A stretch of 64,000 bases of DNA, from NCBI RefSeq assembly GCF_000346465.2, contig NC_034014.1, positions 26,359,600 through 26,423,599 on the forward strand. The letters are read 5' to 3'. This document shows, one piece after another, positions 1 to 12,026 of the stretch (its first letter is position 1; every line of letters begins with the position of its first letter). Under the pieces are notes generated by a model that saw only the letters and a program-made list of their open reading frames with translations, ran no database searches and was not told where the DNA came from. The position numbers and the translations under genes are program-made. This DNA comes from Prunus persica. Its lineage: Eukaryota; Streptophyta; Magnoliopsida; Rosales; Rosaceae.

Positions 1-1041
1 AAAGTCAACCCACTTGGTCAATCTTTGGAGCGCCTTGCATTCAACTTATGCCAAGAAGTTGATGATCAGCAAGGCGATTATCTGAAACAAGAATCCTGCA
101 AGAATTTCGAGGCTGCATTGAACCTGTTCTACCAAAGCATCCCCGATGGGAGGTTTGCGCACTATGCAGCAAACACAGCGATCCTCGAGGCTATCCCGGA
201 GGATGCAGAGACAGTTCACATAGTGGACTTTGACATGGGAGAAGGGGTTCAATTGTCTCAGCTGATTGAGGCCGTGGCACAGAGACACAAAACACTAAAA
301 GTCACAGCAATTAAATGGGATGTGGAAGAGACTGAAGACGGTGCTCCTCCACAGTGGAGATTTGAGGAGACAAAAAGGCAACTGCAGCATCATGCAAGAT
401 CTTTTGGCCTAAACTTGAAAGTGGAGGAGATAGCAATTAAGGATTTGGTGAGTGAAGTAAAGAAAGCAAACAAGAGGGGTGGAGGCAGAGAATTTCTAGC
501 ATTCAACTGTATGGCGGGGCTGCCCCACATGAGGAGAAGAAGAAGCAGAGGGCTTATCTTGGAGTTTCTACGGCTAGCCAAGGATTTGTTAGCCAGTTCT
601 GCCAACTACAAGACTAGTAACAGAGGGATTATAACTTTTGGTGATGGAGATGCTTGTGCAAAGCTCGGGAACGGTTCGAGTTTCAGTTCATTCTTTGATG
701 GGTATCTGGCTCATTACCAAGCCTTGTTAGAGTCTATCGAGTCGAATTTCCCGAGTCATCTAGCAGAAGCAAGAATGGTGATAGAGCTGATGTTTGTGGC
801 ACCTTATGTCTCTTCTCAGGCTTTGTTCCAGAAGTGGAACGAAGTAAGAGAAGAGTGCCATCTTCAACCGTGGTTTGGGCTGGAGGGTAAGAGACTGAGC
901 AGAGAAAGTCTGATGGAAGCCAAAGAAATGGTGGGAGAAAGCTCATATGGAGTAAGAATTGGACAGAATGGAAATGAAATGGCCTTGGAATGGGAAGGAA
1001 CTCCTTTGGTTAGAGTGTCAACCTGGACAACCCAAAGCTAG
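1..1041 (+). CDS. GRAS-family transcription regulator, NSP2/SCL26-like, 5'-truncated by window edge
   Basis: The frame is open from base 1 to the TAG at 1039-1041 and no ATG fits a start, so the gene begins upstream of the window. About 346 residues are visible. They cover most of a GRAS domain: a leucine-rich stretch (FAHYAANTAILEAI), the VHIVD core (VHIVDFDMGEGVQ, near visible residue 72), a middle region with the FAFN-like segment LAFNCMAG, and a C-terminal SAW region with the conserved tryptophans (KWNEV, QPWFG, LEWEG, STW at the end). The VHIVDFDMGEGVQ form resembles the NSP2/SCL26 subgroup. Family knowledge: GRAS proteins are nuclear co-regulators, and NSP2-type members act in symbiosis signalling and strigolactone biosynthesis. 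Subgroup assignment is inference. No intron is seen, as is usual for GRAS genes. Confidence 0.85.
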   Translation, partial: KVNPLGQSLERLAFNLCQEVDDQQGDYLKQESCKNFEAALNLFYQSIPDGRFAHYAANTAILEAIPEDAETVHIVDFDMGEGVQLSQLIEAVAQRHKTLKVTAIKWDVEETEDGAPPQWRFEETKRQLQHHARSFGLNLKVEEIAIKDLVSEVKKANKRGGGREFLAFNCMAGLPHMRRRRSRGLILEFLRLAKDLLASSANYKTSNRGIITFGDGDACAKLGNGSSFSSFFDGYLAHYQALLESIESNFPSHLAEARMVIELMFVAPYVSSQALFQKWNEVREECHLQPWFGLEGKRLSRESLMEAKEMVGESSYGVRIGQNGNEMALEWEGTPLVRVSTWTTQS

Positions 1042-1949
1042 CAGAAAGCAGATCATTTTTTTCTTTCTTTAAATCTATTTTCAAATTTATTCCAGCAAAT
1101 GTGTACACTATGCTGAACATACCATAAGATATTTCGTACAGATTGATTACGTTTTATGTTGTAAAAAGATCAACTAAGTTGACTGATTGTTTGCTATAAA
1201 CTCTACTCTACGAGCCTGGTAAAACTAATATATCATCACAGCCATTTTAGGAACAGTGTTTGTCGATTTTCGTAACAGGAGATGTGCGCAAGTCCTAAAT
1301 TGTGGAAGTTTTTCGACCATATTCTAGTAGTGCTAGTTTTTAGCCAGTTCACATGCTAACAACTTGGAAGCTTTTAAAAACGACCAATAAGATTCACCAC
1401 TTACGTCAGTGAATTCTGTCGTCAAAGTTTTGACAAAGCCATATTCTAAATAACTCTAATGTAAGGGAACAGAGATCGAACTAGAGTGCAAGGAGACAAG
1501 CACACTGCCTAACTTGACTAACCCACATCTGCAAATTCTTTAGAGAAAATGAGAATTCACTACTGGTTCCGTGGTCCACATGGCCTAACAAAAGTAAATT
1601 TAGAAAAAGAAAGAAAATAGCCAGAGAAAGTCAGCAACAAATCATATATAAGCAAAAAGATCAAAGAACACACTTCATTATCATGTCTCAAATTATTATT
1701 AGCAGAAATAAACGAGCAATATTTGAAGGTATAAGCATATGAACCCGAATTCGGCAGGAACAGACAGACTGAGCGTTGGATTAACCACAAACGATAATTT
1801 TGGACAATCGACGACACTGCTCTAAACATATATCTGGATACACATGAGAATCTGTTTGCTTATATTAACTTGAACTTAAAACTAGATATAGGGTTCAAAT
1901 TCTAAACATTGCATTCTCATTTGCTTGATTAGCTCAGCAACCGAAATGC
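1042..1949. other. Intergenic, convergent 3' flanks of GRAS and E1 genes
   Basis: AT-rich sequence holding the 3' untranslated regions of two converging genes. I see no coding exon, RNA gene or clear mobile element here. Confidence 0.6.
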
Positions 1950-4900
1950 CTACTTGAAGTAAATGGAGATCTGCGGGATATCGATATCATTATCTTCTTC
2001 ATCTTCACACGCCACTACCACATCAAAGTGCTTCCGATATGGAGGCAGCTCTGCCTTAGCCACACCGGTAGCCAAATCCACCATTTTCTTGTCCATGCGG
2101 TCCCTATGCCTAGGGAACATGCTGTTATAGAGTAGGCAGCTCCCATAAGAGATACTGTACGCATTCAAGCCCTTTTCTTTGAGCCACTGAAGGAGCTGTT
2201 CTAAAGTTGGGCTGTCCTTTATAATCCATCTATCCCATACTGTCCAGCTCATACCTTGGTGCTTGATGACTTTAGGAGGTACTGGTTCAGCCATGGAGAA
2301 CAGAGGAAGGGCTAGATTGGCAAAGGTGTTTCGGTAGTCCTCCAACTTGTGCCCTCCATCCAGAACCTTGTACAGCTCCAAGCAGACAAGGCCAGTTGCC
2401 AGAGCAGTAGATGTTGCAATTGCAGGAATGATTCTCCCTGCAATGAATTTGGCCTTCAGCTTGTCGACTTCAGGGATGCCATAGTTCCTGGCCCTCATAT
2501 TTGCAAATCCAGCTATTACGTCCATGTGATAGTTTGTGTCATCATCCTGCACATTCAAAACATATGAAAAATTCCCTATCAGTTACGGATTCATGATTCT
2601 GGGAAAAAAGAAAGGAAAAGGAAAGCTTCTCCCTGTGTTTCACATACTTTTGGCACTTTATTCAAATGGATATGGTAGTCTGATACAACACAGGGATAGT
2701 CCTTCCACCCAAGATCTTATCCTTTTTTTTTGGGTATAGAGGTCTTCCCTCCCCAATATCGATAACATTGTTTATATGCTAAGCCAACTAGAATTAGTAT
2801 TTATCTGTCACGTACTTCTACAAAACAATACGAAAGACCTAACAAGTTTGGAAGGTGCCAACACAGTTGCCCACAAAGCTAGCACGTTTGAAAATATGCA
2901 AATGCAATCTTGACCCTATGAAACTTTTAATGAAATCAATTTACAAGACCACTTATCACAAATACACTATGATATAAGGAGGATACTCTATCTTAGGAGC
3001 TGCAAGCCTGAAATGAACAAATAAATATGATGTCTAACTAGAAATACTTGGATATACTTTCTACTTAAGGAGAAAAAGATATAAGACAAACCTTCTCAAA
3101 CTGAATGGGGTTCATCTTGAAGGCAGGTGGCAGCTGCTCCTTGCATTTTTCTAACTTCACAATTAACTCATTGATGACCACAGCATCATCAATTGATGCC
3201 GGTAAAACGTTTGTAGCTTTCTCATCTGTCACAATCTTCACATCTTTTTTGGGCTGAAAATCGGGTACTATCACTTTGTTAACAGCATCAGCAAACTTTG
3301 TATGAGACTTGACCCAGTCAGGAATTGGAATGTTAAATGTCTCTGCTCGTAGTATAGATGCTCCCATTATAAATTGAAGGTGGCTGAGATCATCAACAGA
3401 GAACTGCAGTGGACGAGGAAAACGCTTGGGGGCAGACCAAAATGGGGTCCCACTACTGGTTTTAGCATCCTCAGGAAAAGTATATGTTAACTGCTTCACA
3501 CGGTTAACAAAGTAGTCCTCAAACCTGGTTCCATTCAAAACAAGTGATTAGATACACGATAGAAGGCTATGATAAAAATGAAAATATAATAAATTCAGCA
3601 AAACAATAGCAGTACTTTAGACGGGCCCAGCTTATGCAATCTTGGAATGTCTCACATCTCTCCTTGTCCAGGCATTCAATGACACTTTCCAAGTTGTTCC
3701 TGGCCTGAGCATCACCAGCATTCATCATCGCAGTAGTGTATTCAGCAGGATTGGTCAGATAGGCATTTACTTCAGCTGGCACCTTCTCAAGTAAACCCTC
3801 AAACTCAGATCGAGCCCATGTCAAACAGTGGTCAATGTTGTGAGGGAATGAATGAACTGTGCACATGGGTGCTTGTTTTTCAGGTGGGTCCCGTGAAGCT
3901 CCATAATTTTCAGTCAGGTGAGGAACGACCATCTGCGTGTTGCACTTGGCACCTAGTGTTCCTGATTCCAAAAGTGGCTTCTGGAAATACAAGCATCTTT
4001 GGTCGATGTAAAGCCTTGCATTCACATTATCTAGAGCATTGATAACAACATCCAAATTCTCCCAAAAAGTATCATCAAACACATTTTCAGTATCGGGGCT
4101 TGCACGATTCTGCAGAGCTTCAATGTTCAAACGACCATTAATCAATGCAGCAGCAGAGGCAGCTACTGTTGATTTAGCCTGCCCAATGTTCCAATCTCGG
4201 AAGAGAAATTGCCTACTAAGGTTACTCTTCTCAATGACATCATCATCCGTAATCGTTAACTTCCCTTCTTTTCCACAAGAGACACCCATTAATGCTAAAT
4301 TCTTCAAAAACTCACATCCTAGTGCACCCGATCCGACAGTAAACATTTTTGAATCCTCCAGCTTTTTCTGAAGCTTGGCTCCAAATACTGAAATTTGTGC
4401 ATCATAACGGCTGTTTAAAGGCTTCAAATCACTAGGATCCAAGGTTTCCGACGGAAGGGACTCAACTGAATCGAAGTAGAAAAACTGTCCACAAGGCAAT
4501 TAAAAATATGAGATTAATTATAATAATATTAACCTCATTCTATTAAGACTAGGTTAAAGATTCACAACAAAAAGGCAGTGCCAATCAGTTTTGCAAAGAA
4601 AATTCACGTATGGTTGTGACATCAAGTATACTGAATTTTAGTAATTACCTGGAAAAGAGGATGAAACTTCGCAGAACAGGCCTTCACAACTTCCTGTCCA
4701 ACAATACCACCAAACATTGCAGCCATTGGACTCAGCACAGCCCTAGCACCAAATGCAAAATGACGAAGAATCTTGTGGTCAATCTCTTCAAGCCTCCCAT
4801 CCGCTAAGCTATCATTGATGTTAGTTACCAATGATATTAACTTTTTAGCATCATCATCTGATCCAGCTACAGGGAAACGCCCCAACTCTGATATGAACTT

Positions 4901-6835
4901 ATCTAGTGCCTGAAATGCCAAGTGTAGGAGAGGTGGACGATCAAACTTGGAGAAGTCAATCAGAAGGAAATCACCAGGGTCCTTGAGTGCTTCCCGCAGA
5001 GGCTTAAAGTTCAAAACCTTGGGTTGCTTCACCTGTGTGACTATACCACCCTTCTCGTATGCTGCAAAATTTGTAGTGTCCTCTTCAATTGTGAATGAGT
5101 ACGGTCTTGCATTCTTAATCTTCCTCGGCTTTCCATCATTCAACTCAGTCATTCCATGGACTTCAGTGAACACAACCAAATCACCATCCTGGAACTCAAG
5201 CCTCTCATCATCAACACATGCTATGAGAGCAGGGTTGTCGTTGCTAATTGATGCGATAATGCCTGTATGTGGATCCTCACCGTCAACATCAAGAACAGTG
5301 AACTCAGGGCCAAAGTCACAAAACACACTGCCAAAAAGGCCCCGTACTTCTGATTTTATAAAAGAGATGGGAGGTTGATGATTATGGCAGTAATCATTGA
5401 ATTCAATTGCTTTCTCTAAGCTGATATCAGTGAAAACTACAGCCTGCAGAAGTTCAAACACAAAGCTAAATACCGTTGATTACTGAATAAATGTAAGCAT
5501 ATGAAACAACATACATACAACTATCAGCATTCTTCTAAATTCTGACAGGATAATTCACATAATCAGAATTCAGGTTAGTAGCAATATCATCACATGTTCA
5601 TGCCAATGCACCTCTTCCCAAAAATAAAAACAAGTCCATCTATTATTATTTGTTAGTGGACAAAACACAACTATACGGGAAGAAAACCATTCTAACTTAA
5701 AAGTTTTGAACTTCAAAAGTGAAATTGTTAAAAAGGGAGCAGATAATCAAAGATATGCCTTAAGCAAAACATATGATATTCAAGAACATTCGCTTCACTT
5801 GATTATAAAAATATAAATTAAAAATGAATCAAAAACCTCTAAATTAAAAGTTACCAACATGCAACAAAAGAATTAACAAAGACGGAAAGGAAACAGTACC
5901 TGGAAATCAGAAAGTTGCTCTTTGGTCAGTTCAGTTGTTAAAGTCGAAATGACCACAGCATTATTTAATTCTTGTAATTTTTGGACACAAGCGAGGGCCC
6001 GATTCTTTCCAATATCAGCCTCAGAGAAAAAGAAGTTGCTTGACAAGTCCCACAGCTCAACAACTCCATCATCATGCAAGGTCACAGACTTGACACCGGC
6101 AAGAACAAGGTTCTTTGCTGCAACAAAGACAGCTCTCATTACATAAACCACAGACTTACTAATTACTTGTACCACCATAATTCCTATTACAAACAATCTA
6201 ACATGTAATTGCAAACTGCTCTCTTTGAGCTCTTGATGAGTATAGCATGCAAGAAACGGATGTTTCATTCACAGCATTCTCATACATGATCAGGTTATTC
6301 ACGTCTAACCCACAAATGGAAAACGCAAGTCAATAATAAACAAAATATATTTATACGCATCCCATCCATATTCTCAGATACTATCAGAACAAATTAAATC
6401 CACTAGAGCTACAAAACATTGTTATAACAACCAGACGAAACCCAATGTTTTTCACATACCAATCTCAGCGCCAAGTCCCTGCAGCCCAGAGACGAGAATG
6501 TTGGAGGCAAACAGCCTGCGCATAGTTTCCCGGCCGTACACGGCGAGCTGTCGGCTGTGGAGATCCTCATCGATGTCATTCGAGTTCCCATTGCCCAATG
6601 CCATGATCGGCACTTTGACGTCCTTGCTACTGTTGTTGCTGTTGTCAATGGTGGTATTGTTTTTGTAGTCGTTGCTCTTAGAATCGTCTGTGTTTGCAGC
6701 CGCGCGAAGCTTCTTGATCGGAGATTCGGTGGAGTAGTTTGGTTCCCCTTCTTCTTTTACTACAACCTCTCCGCCCACTTCTCTCTTTCTAGGAAGCATA
6801 TAGTGCGATGAACTGCCGAAACACCAAAACCTCAT
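1950..6835 (-). CDS. UBA1: Ubiquitin-activating enzyme E1 (UBA1/UBA2 type)
   Basis: E1 adenylates ubiquitin, holds it as a thioester and passes it to E2 enzymes (cytosol/nucleus). Six coding exons on the minus strand: 6835-6460, 6117-5900, 5443-4649, 4484-3616, 3524-3092, 2546-1950, all GT-AG, total 3288 nt and 1095 residues, close to the usual plant length of about 1080. Order: inactive adenylation repeat ([20 protein letters not shown]), FCCH/SCCH segments, ATP-binding active adenylation repeat ([13 protein letters not shown] near residue 514; [16 protein letters not shown]), catalytic Cys in [10 protein letters not shown] (about residue 661), C-terminal ubiquitin-fold domain ending near [15 protein letters not shown] second Met at 6799 (MLPRKRE) matches the usual plant N-terminus. 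A plausible 5'-UTR intron acceptor at 6812 would skip the first ATG, so 6799 may be the real start. Confidence 0.96.
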
Positions 6836-7350
6836 TATCAGTCTCAGACTCTCAGACTCTACACTTTAAACCAAACCCTAACCCAGTTTTCGGTTAATTA
6901 AACCGAACTTGTTCTATATGATTTCACACTTAAGTTTATATTCAAATAAATAAGATCGGATTAAACGCCTAGATTAGCTGTTTGCTTTTATTTCTCTGAA
7001 CAGGAAAACACCAGAAAAACAATAGAATTCAGAAAAAATATTAACATTTCTATCGTATTTTAATTTTCCCCGAAACCAAACAGAGGCTAAACACTGATCT
7101 AATACCTATTGATTCTAAACCTTCGTATGCAGATCGATGAGATGTAATAAAGTGAAAAAGAAAATCATAGAGTGAAGCAAGGAAGATACCAAGACGAACT
7201 GTGACAAAGAAGCGAAGGAAGCGATGGTAAAGATTTGAGAGAGGTAGCGTCGTTTGCAGGTTTTGTTAGGGTTTCAGCTGAGAGATGCGATGGTCCTGAG
7301 GTCGCGGTTCATCTCTCTTTGTAGAGAGACAGAGAGAGAGAGAGAGAGAG
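6812..7350 (-). promoter_or_regulatory. E1 gene 5' leader with GA/CT microsatellite and probable UTR intron
   Basis: Upstream of the E1 start, a candidate donor (CTTG/GTATCTTCC on the minus strand, near 7188) and acceptor (TTTCGGCAG at 6813) would define a roughly 375-base leader intron. A (GA)n run at about 7329-7350 lies near the expected transcript start. Leader introns are common in highly expressed plant housekeeping genes. The boundaries are inferred from splice-site appearance only. Confidence 0.45.
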
Positions 7351-8750
7351 TGAAAGAAAGAGAGACGAGTTGTGGGCCGAGATACGTGGGATTTGGATTG
7401 GGGTAGAAATGATGTCCTTCGCGGGCTGTTTGGATGTGGGAATTAGTGTATTCTAGTCAGGGATTGTCTTATATTCGGCTTACTCTCGAAACCCACCATC
7501 GAACATCTCGCTCGCTCGTCAATGGGGTCAAAAACAGAAAAAATGTTGTTCAAATTCAATTGGACCGGCTGCAGAGATTACCAATTTCATTTTTGCTTTT
7601 GTCCTTGATTTTATTTTATTTTGGGTCAAAAGTTTTGTCCTTGATTCTTGGTACTCACGGATAAGACCTTTGTTGGACACGAAAATTTGTGAATTAAAGT
7701 TATGCAATGTTAATTTGGAGAAGTTAAGTGGTTTTAAAAACCACAACTTGGAGAAGGGGTTAAGCAAGGTAACCTAATTTTATATTGTTGTTATTGACAA
7801 ATCATACTCATTTTGGTAATTATGGGTCTCTAAACACTTTTTTATCATACCATGACATGAGAAGAGGTCAATTTTTGTATGTTAATTTTTTTTTTCCAAA
7901 ATGAGGTTAAGCAAGGTAACCTAATCTTATATTGTTGTTATTGGTACTTGTGGGTCTCTACCATGACATGAGAAAAGAGAGCTCAACTTTTGTATGGTGT
8001 TTTTTGTTTTGTTTTTTGTTTTTCCAAAATTAATGAGTAAAAACACCCATTTTTGACAAATCATACTCGTTATCTACATTATATGTTCAATCTAACAAAT
8101 TGTATAACTTATTAACCCTGCTTATTAACATCTATAAACTCAAAAATGCACGATAAAATGTACTAGAATAAATAATTTTGACAATCTATGATTAGTATGG
8201 GTTGTAAGTTTTTTCTTTTTATTTCTAGAAGTTGTAAATGGATCTTAGGTTAACTAAATCATGATCAATTTAGGCTTAATCATCTTTGGATCCTTTAGTT
8301 AGTTTCGACAGACCCATACCAATCCATGATTCGTTTAATATGCCTTATAAATTTATTTATTTATTCTTTTTTTTTTTGGGTTTGCGTTGGAACAAGACAT
8401 GTTAAGTTTGAGCCGCACAAAATGCACAGAAACATCATTCATAAGAGAAAAACGATGGATGAGAAAGATCTAACTTCTTATCACTGTTTGTAGGGTAAAC
8501 TCACATGAATTATTATAGACAAATTACTTTGTAACTTTTGACTTTGTAAAGAGATTTGCACATATAACCACCACTTTGAAAATTAATGGTGCTAAAATAA
8601 ATTTGTTTAAAGCAAATCACTTTATGGCACATTTATCAATCCACAATGACAAACCTGTTTTTTAGACTATCCAAATACATTATTACAAAATTCCCACAGT
8701 GCACACTATAATCTATATAAAAATTTTATAAAAAATAAAAAATAAAAAAT
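7351..8750. other. Intergenic AT-rich region with an imperfect tandem duplication
   Basis: Between the E1 promoter and the tRNA. The only structure I see is a pair of direct repeats of about 147 bases (7758-7904 and 7905 to about 8035), both starting GGTTAAGCAAGGTAACCTAAT and both containing TTATATTGTTGTTATTG, GGGTCTCTA and ACCATGACATGAGAA. No coding signal. Confidence 0.6.
7758..8035. repeat. Imperfect tandem duplication, ~147-bp unit, two copies
   Basis: Copy 1 starts at 7758 and copy 2 at 7905. Shared blocks in the same order are GGTTAAGCAAGGTAACCTAA, TATTGTTGTTATTG, GGGTCTCTA, CATGACATGAGAA and TTTTTGTATG, with indels between them. The copies have diverged in their poly-T parts. Confidence 0.75.
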
Positions 8751-8832
8751 CGTCGACAGCAGGATTCGAACCTGCGCAGGCAAAGCCCAACAGATTTCGA
8801 GTCTGTCTCCTTAACCACTCGGACATATCGAC
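8751..8832 (-). tRNA. trnS-CGA: tRNA-Ser (anticodon CGA)
   Basis: 82 bases on the minus strand beginning GTCGATATGTCCGAGTGG. The acceptor stem GTCGATA pairs with TGTCGAC before discriminator G. The D-arm A-box is followed by an anticodon stem ACAGA/TCTGT with loop CTCGAAA (anticodon CGA, plus-strand 8797-8799). A long variable arm typical of type II serine tRNAs and a T-arm GGTTCGAATCC follow. There is no intron and CCA is not encoded, as expected for a nuclear gene. It reads UCG codons. A short T-run needed for Pol III termination lies just downstream (the ATTTTTTATTTT context near 8735-8750). Confidence 0.96.
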
Positions 8833-9050
8833 GTTCTTGTTGTGTGTTAATGTAAAATGGTATATAACGTAAAAAATTAATTAATTTAATCTATTTCTTA
8901 CTTAAATTTTCGCGCTATTGATCCAAAGGGGATTTCAGTGTCGGGAGCCCTAAAATCAAAAGCAATCCCTAGATTTGTTCCCACCAATTCTCTTTATTTT
9001 GAAAAACTCGGAAGAAGCTCTCGGTTGCGACGAATCTGATTCTCAGAGAA

Positions 9051-10407
9051 ATGGGGGAAGCTTCTGGAAAAATCGATCTTGAGAAGCTGATTTTGTACAG
9101 CGACGATCTGGTGGGTTTTTTGAAGGACAAGAAGGACCTGAACAACTTGGAGCATTCTCTCCAACATTCCAAGGCCCTCCGCTCCTCATGTGATGCCGAT
9201 TTCAACGAAGTTCAGAATTTGCTTCAAGGTTTGTTGATTCATTTAAGCTCTGTTTGTTTCTCGAGATTTCTAGACCCAGAATTCTCAGTTAGTAGCTTAT
9301 ACATTTCCAATTTGAAGTAGCTTAAGGTCGAAATTATGCAAAATGCAGGGTTCAAAACTATTTATGTGGAAATTTTCCCGAGTAAGAAAAAGGGGTGATC
9401 TTTAGGTCTAATTTGGGTTTTGTTGGTTGATTCTCTTATTTTCTTTTGATTAATTTGACTTTTCTGGACTTCATTGAGCCATCTGTCAAATGGTGTGAAA
9501 TTTTCCCAATTTGAATAGTTTCACTTGCATAAATGTTGTTTATAGAGATAGTAGATTGCTGATGTTGTATGTGAGTATGTGCATTGACAAGTTCTTAAAT
9601 GAAGCAGACTATGAGAAAAAGGTAGATGCATGCAAGCAGAAAACTGAGGTGGCATATTCAGAGGTTGTTGCTGATGAAGAAATAGACCTTCTTCAAAGAG
9701 AACTTGATGGAGTCATTGAAACAGAAAGTTTGTTTATGGAGGAGTTAAGATAAGTACACATTCAGTTGCATATGCTCTCGCAGATTATTGATTTTAGGAT
9801 GACTGGCAATGGTTAGTGATTTGGTTCTCTTTTGCTTCAACACAGTGGTCACTGACGAGATTAATGATTTAGAACGCCAAAGGATTGCTCATCAGGAGAA
9901 AAGGCGAATTTCAAAGAGACACAAGCAAGATGAGTTCAGAAAACTGTGAGTATTTAGAAGTTTGATGCGAACATTATATGGATTCTTTCTCTTGGAAAAA
10001 TACTATTCAAAGTTTATGCATTCATCAAATTAGTGGTCACTGCAGTTGTACCGGTCATGAAATGAATTGTTTTGACAATTCATATCCAGTCAATGAAACG
10101 TTTTTTCTCTTATCTACAGGAGGGAGCTTTCCATGCTTGCATCTGTCACAAATATTATACCTAAGAGGCTGGAAGATCAGTCAAGTGTTTTGGGCTGTAT
10201 CCTACTCTTAAAACATCTTATTTATTAAATACACATGCATATTCATTCATTTGTTTGTTCAGTACTGTAATCACCTTGTTTTCCTTAAGCCAAATAATTA
10301 CAGCTATTGTGGATAGTGATACCAAAACGCATCAGAAGTTTGAATTTGATCTGACAAAGATGACGGCCTTCGAAACATGTAATAGCATTTGGAAGATGAT
10401 TTCATGA
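9051..10407 (+). CDS. SPC24: Kinetochore protein SPC24 (NDC80 complex subunit, MUN-like)
   Basis: SPC24 pairs with SPC25 in the NDC80 complex, which joins kinetochores to spindle microtubules. Exons: 9051-9228, 9608 to about 9727/9751, 9846-9945, 10120-10196, 10304-10407. The N-terminus is KIDLEKLILYSDDLVGFLKD, followed by a heptad-rich coiled coil through exons 2-3 and a globular C-terminus ending MTAFETCNSIWKMIS, the diagnostic plant end. The exon 2 donor is irregular. The coding frame runs to ...MEELR then TAA at 9751-9753 with no GT in the right phase. The nearest canonical in-phase donor is GAAA/GTTTGT after 9727, which keeps frame but drops about eight residues (192 aa in total). The other choice would be a non-canonical junction after 9751 (200 aa). 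It converges on the first GILT gene. Confidence 0.85.
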
Positions 10408-10787
10408 TAGATCTTTAACATTTCCTCTTCAGATGACTTGTATAATAACCCATAGTTATTTGCTTCTTTTATGTTGTTCTACGGACTTGATATTGTGTTT
10501 TGGAAGTTTTGTAACTTATGATGACACATTGTCAAGCACAGTTTCAACGCTGATTAGTGGGGATGGTGTTGGTGCCTCTTGGAGGCATTTTGGGTTGGTT
10601 GTTTACTTATGTTTAAGTGATGTAATGTATTTCTTAGAGAATTTTGATATTTTTGTGAATAAAGCAAATCTACATATATGCTAGTCGATTATTTTATAAT
10701 GCTAGTGGGCCTGCAATGCTGGACATAGCAAAAGGTGATGCAGAACTTCGTTTATGATTCATACTGAAGTTTCAACCCAGCGAAGTT
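10408..10787. other. Convergent 3' flank between SPC24 and GILT-1
   Basis: 3' untranslated sequence of both genes. Nothing else is recognisable. Confidence 0.5.
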
Positions 10788-12026
10788 TTAGTTGTTCCTG
10801 GATCCCTTCACCCTAATAGACGCTTGTCCGTTTGAGTCTGCATTTCCAGATGAGTTGATCTTGGGCAGAAGTGATCTGCAAACCTCTGGTTTTGGACTGC
10901 CTTTGTAAGCTTTGCAGACATAGCTTACAAAGTTTTGGTAGTCCTGCATCCAGATATGAAGACTTTAATTAGTGTGTGTGCCCATGCGTGCGAGAGATAG
11001 GGAAAGAAAGGAGAGAGGGAATTTACATCATAGAGTGGTTGATTATTGACAACAACCCATGGTATATAGGTGTGATGTGGAACAAGATGGTTTGTTTCAT
11101 TAGCATACTGCAGTATAAGCTGCATACCAATTACAATCACTGTGTTAAATGATTAGAAATAGAGTTTGAATCTGTATATGGATATAAGATTCAACTTGCA
11201 TGAAGAAAAACAAAACAAAATGCAGTTAAAACCATTTAGTGTTGACCTTTCTCTCTAATCCGCTGTCGTAGCAATCTTGGACAGGTTTCTGATTCATCCT
11301 TAGTTTTTGACAACAAGATTTCCATCCTTCTTCTTTCGACTGCTTTCCTTCAATGGTTTGGTTCTCAACACAATGAATCAATTTGAAGTGTTGCTTCTGC
11401 ATCAGAGTTAAACAGAAAATAACAAAACTACATTTGTGAAGATATATTGTAATCTGCTATCAATCTCTTGGACAAACTGCAGGTTATAAGGGTAGTTATA
11501 TTCTAAGATATTGAGGTAAAAAAGATGGTTTTACCACATCTGGCCTGCTGTTGATTGCACAGGCTTGTATACTGTTCAAGTAGCATTCATCTGGGCCATG
11601 CTGCAGAGTGTGAATTCACCATGTCAGTAATTAACCAAATGCAGTGATACAAAAACATAGAATTATAGAAGCCAAATAAGAAATGAAGAAGATGGGAGAT
11701 CTTACCTGGCAAACAATGGTGTTGTCAGGTTCTTGAATATGAGCATTTCCGTAGGGAACTAGCCTCAGGTTGACAATGTCTATGAGATCTCTGTCGAATA
11801 CCTTTATCAGTTCCTTTACAATGAACTCTTTACAGTAGGGGCATAGAGTTTCGTAATACAGAACTAGCTCAACGTTCTCAACTTTTGTAGGAGGAGGCCC
11901 TTTAAGTTTTCTGGGTTCCGGAGTAGACTGGACATTAATGCCTTGATCTTCGAAAGAAGAACGAGACGCATAAACAGAGAGGAAGGAAAGTAGAACAAGA
12001 AGGGGGATGAACTTGAGAGAATCCAT
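10788..12026 (-). CDS. GILT: GILT-type lysosomal/secreted thiol reductase, copy 1
   Basis: GILT proteins reduce protein disulfides in acidic or secretory compartments. The plant members are related to Arabidopsis OSH1. Exons (minus): 12026-11706, 11600-11535, 11396-11247, 11119-11027, 10943-10788; 786 nt, 261 residues, all GT-AG. The signal peptide covers residues 1-21 (MDSLKFIPLLVLLSFLSVYA). Active site CPYC is at Cys62/Cys65 in YYETLCPYC. The family signature CQHGxxECxxNxxxxC is present as CQ-HGPDECYLNSIQAC, split exactly after CQ by intron 1. The C-terminal exon begins DYQNFVSYVCKAYKG. ATG 12026 is chosen over an in-frame ATG at 12059 because it starts the signal peptide. It is the longest of the three tandem copies. 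Confidence 0.94.
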
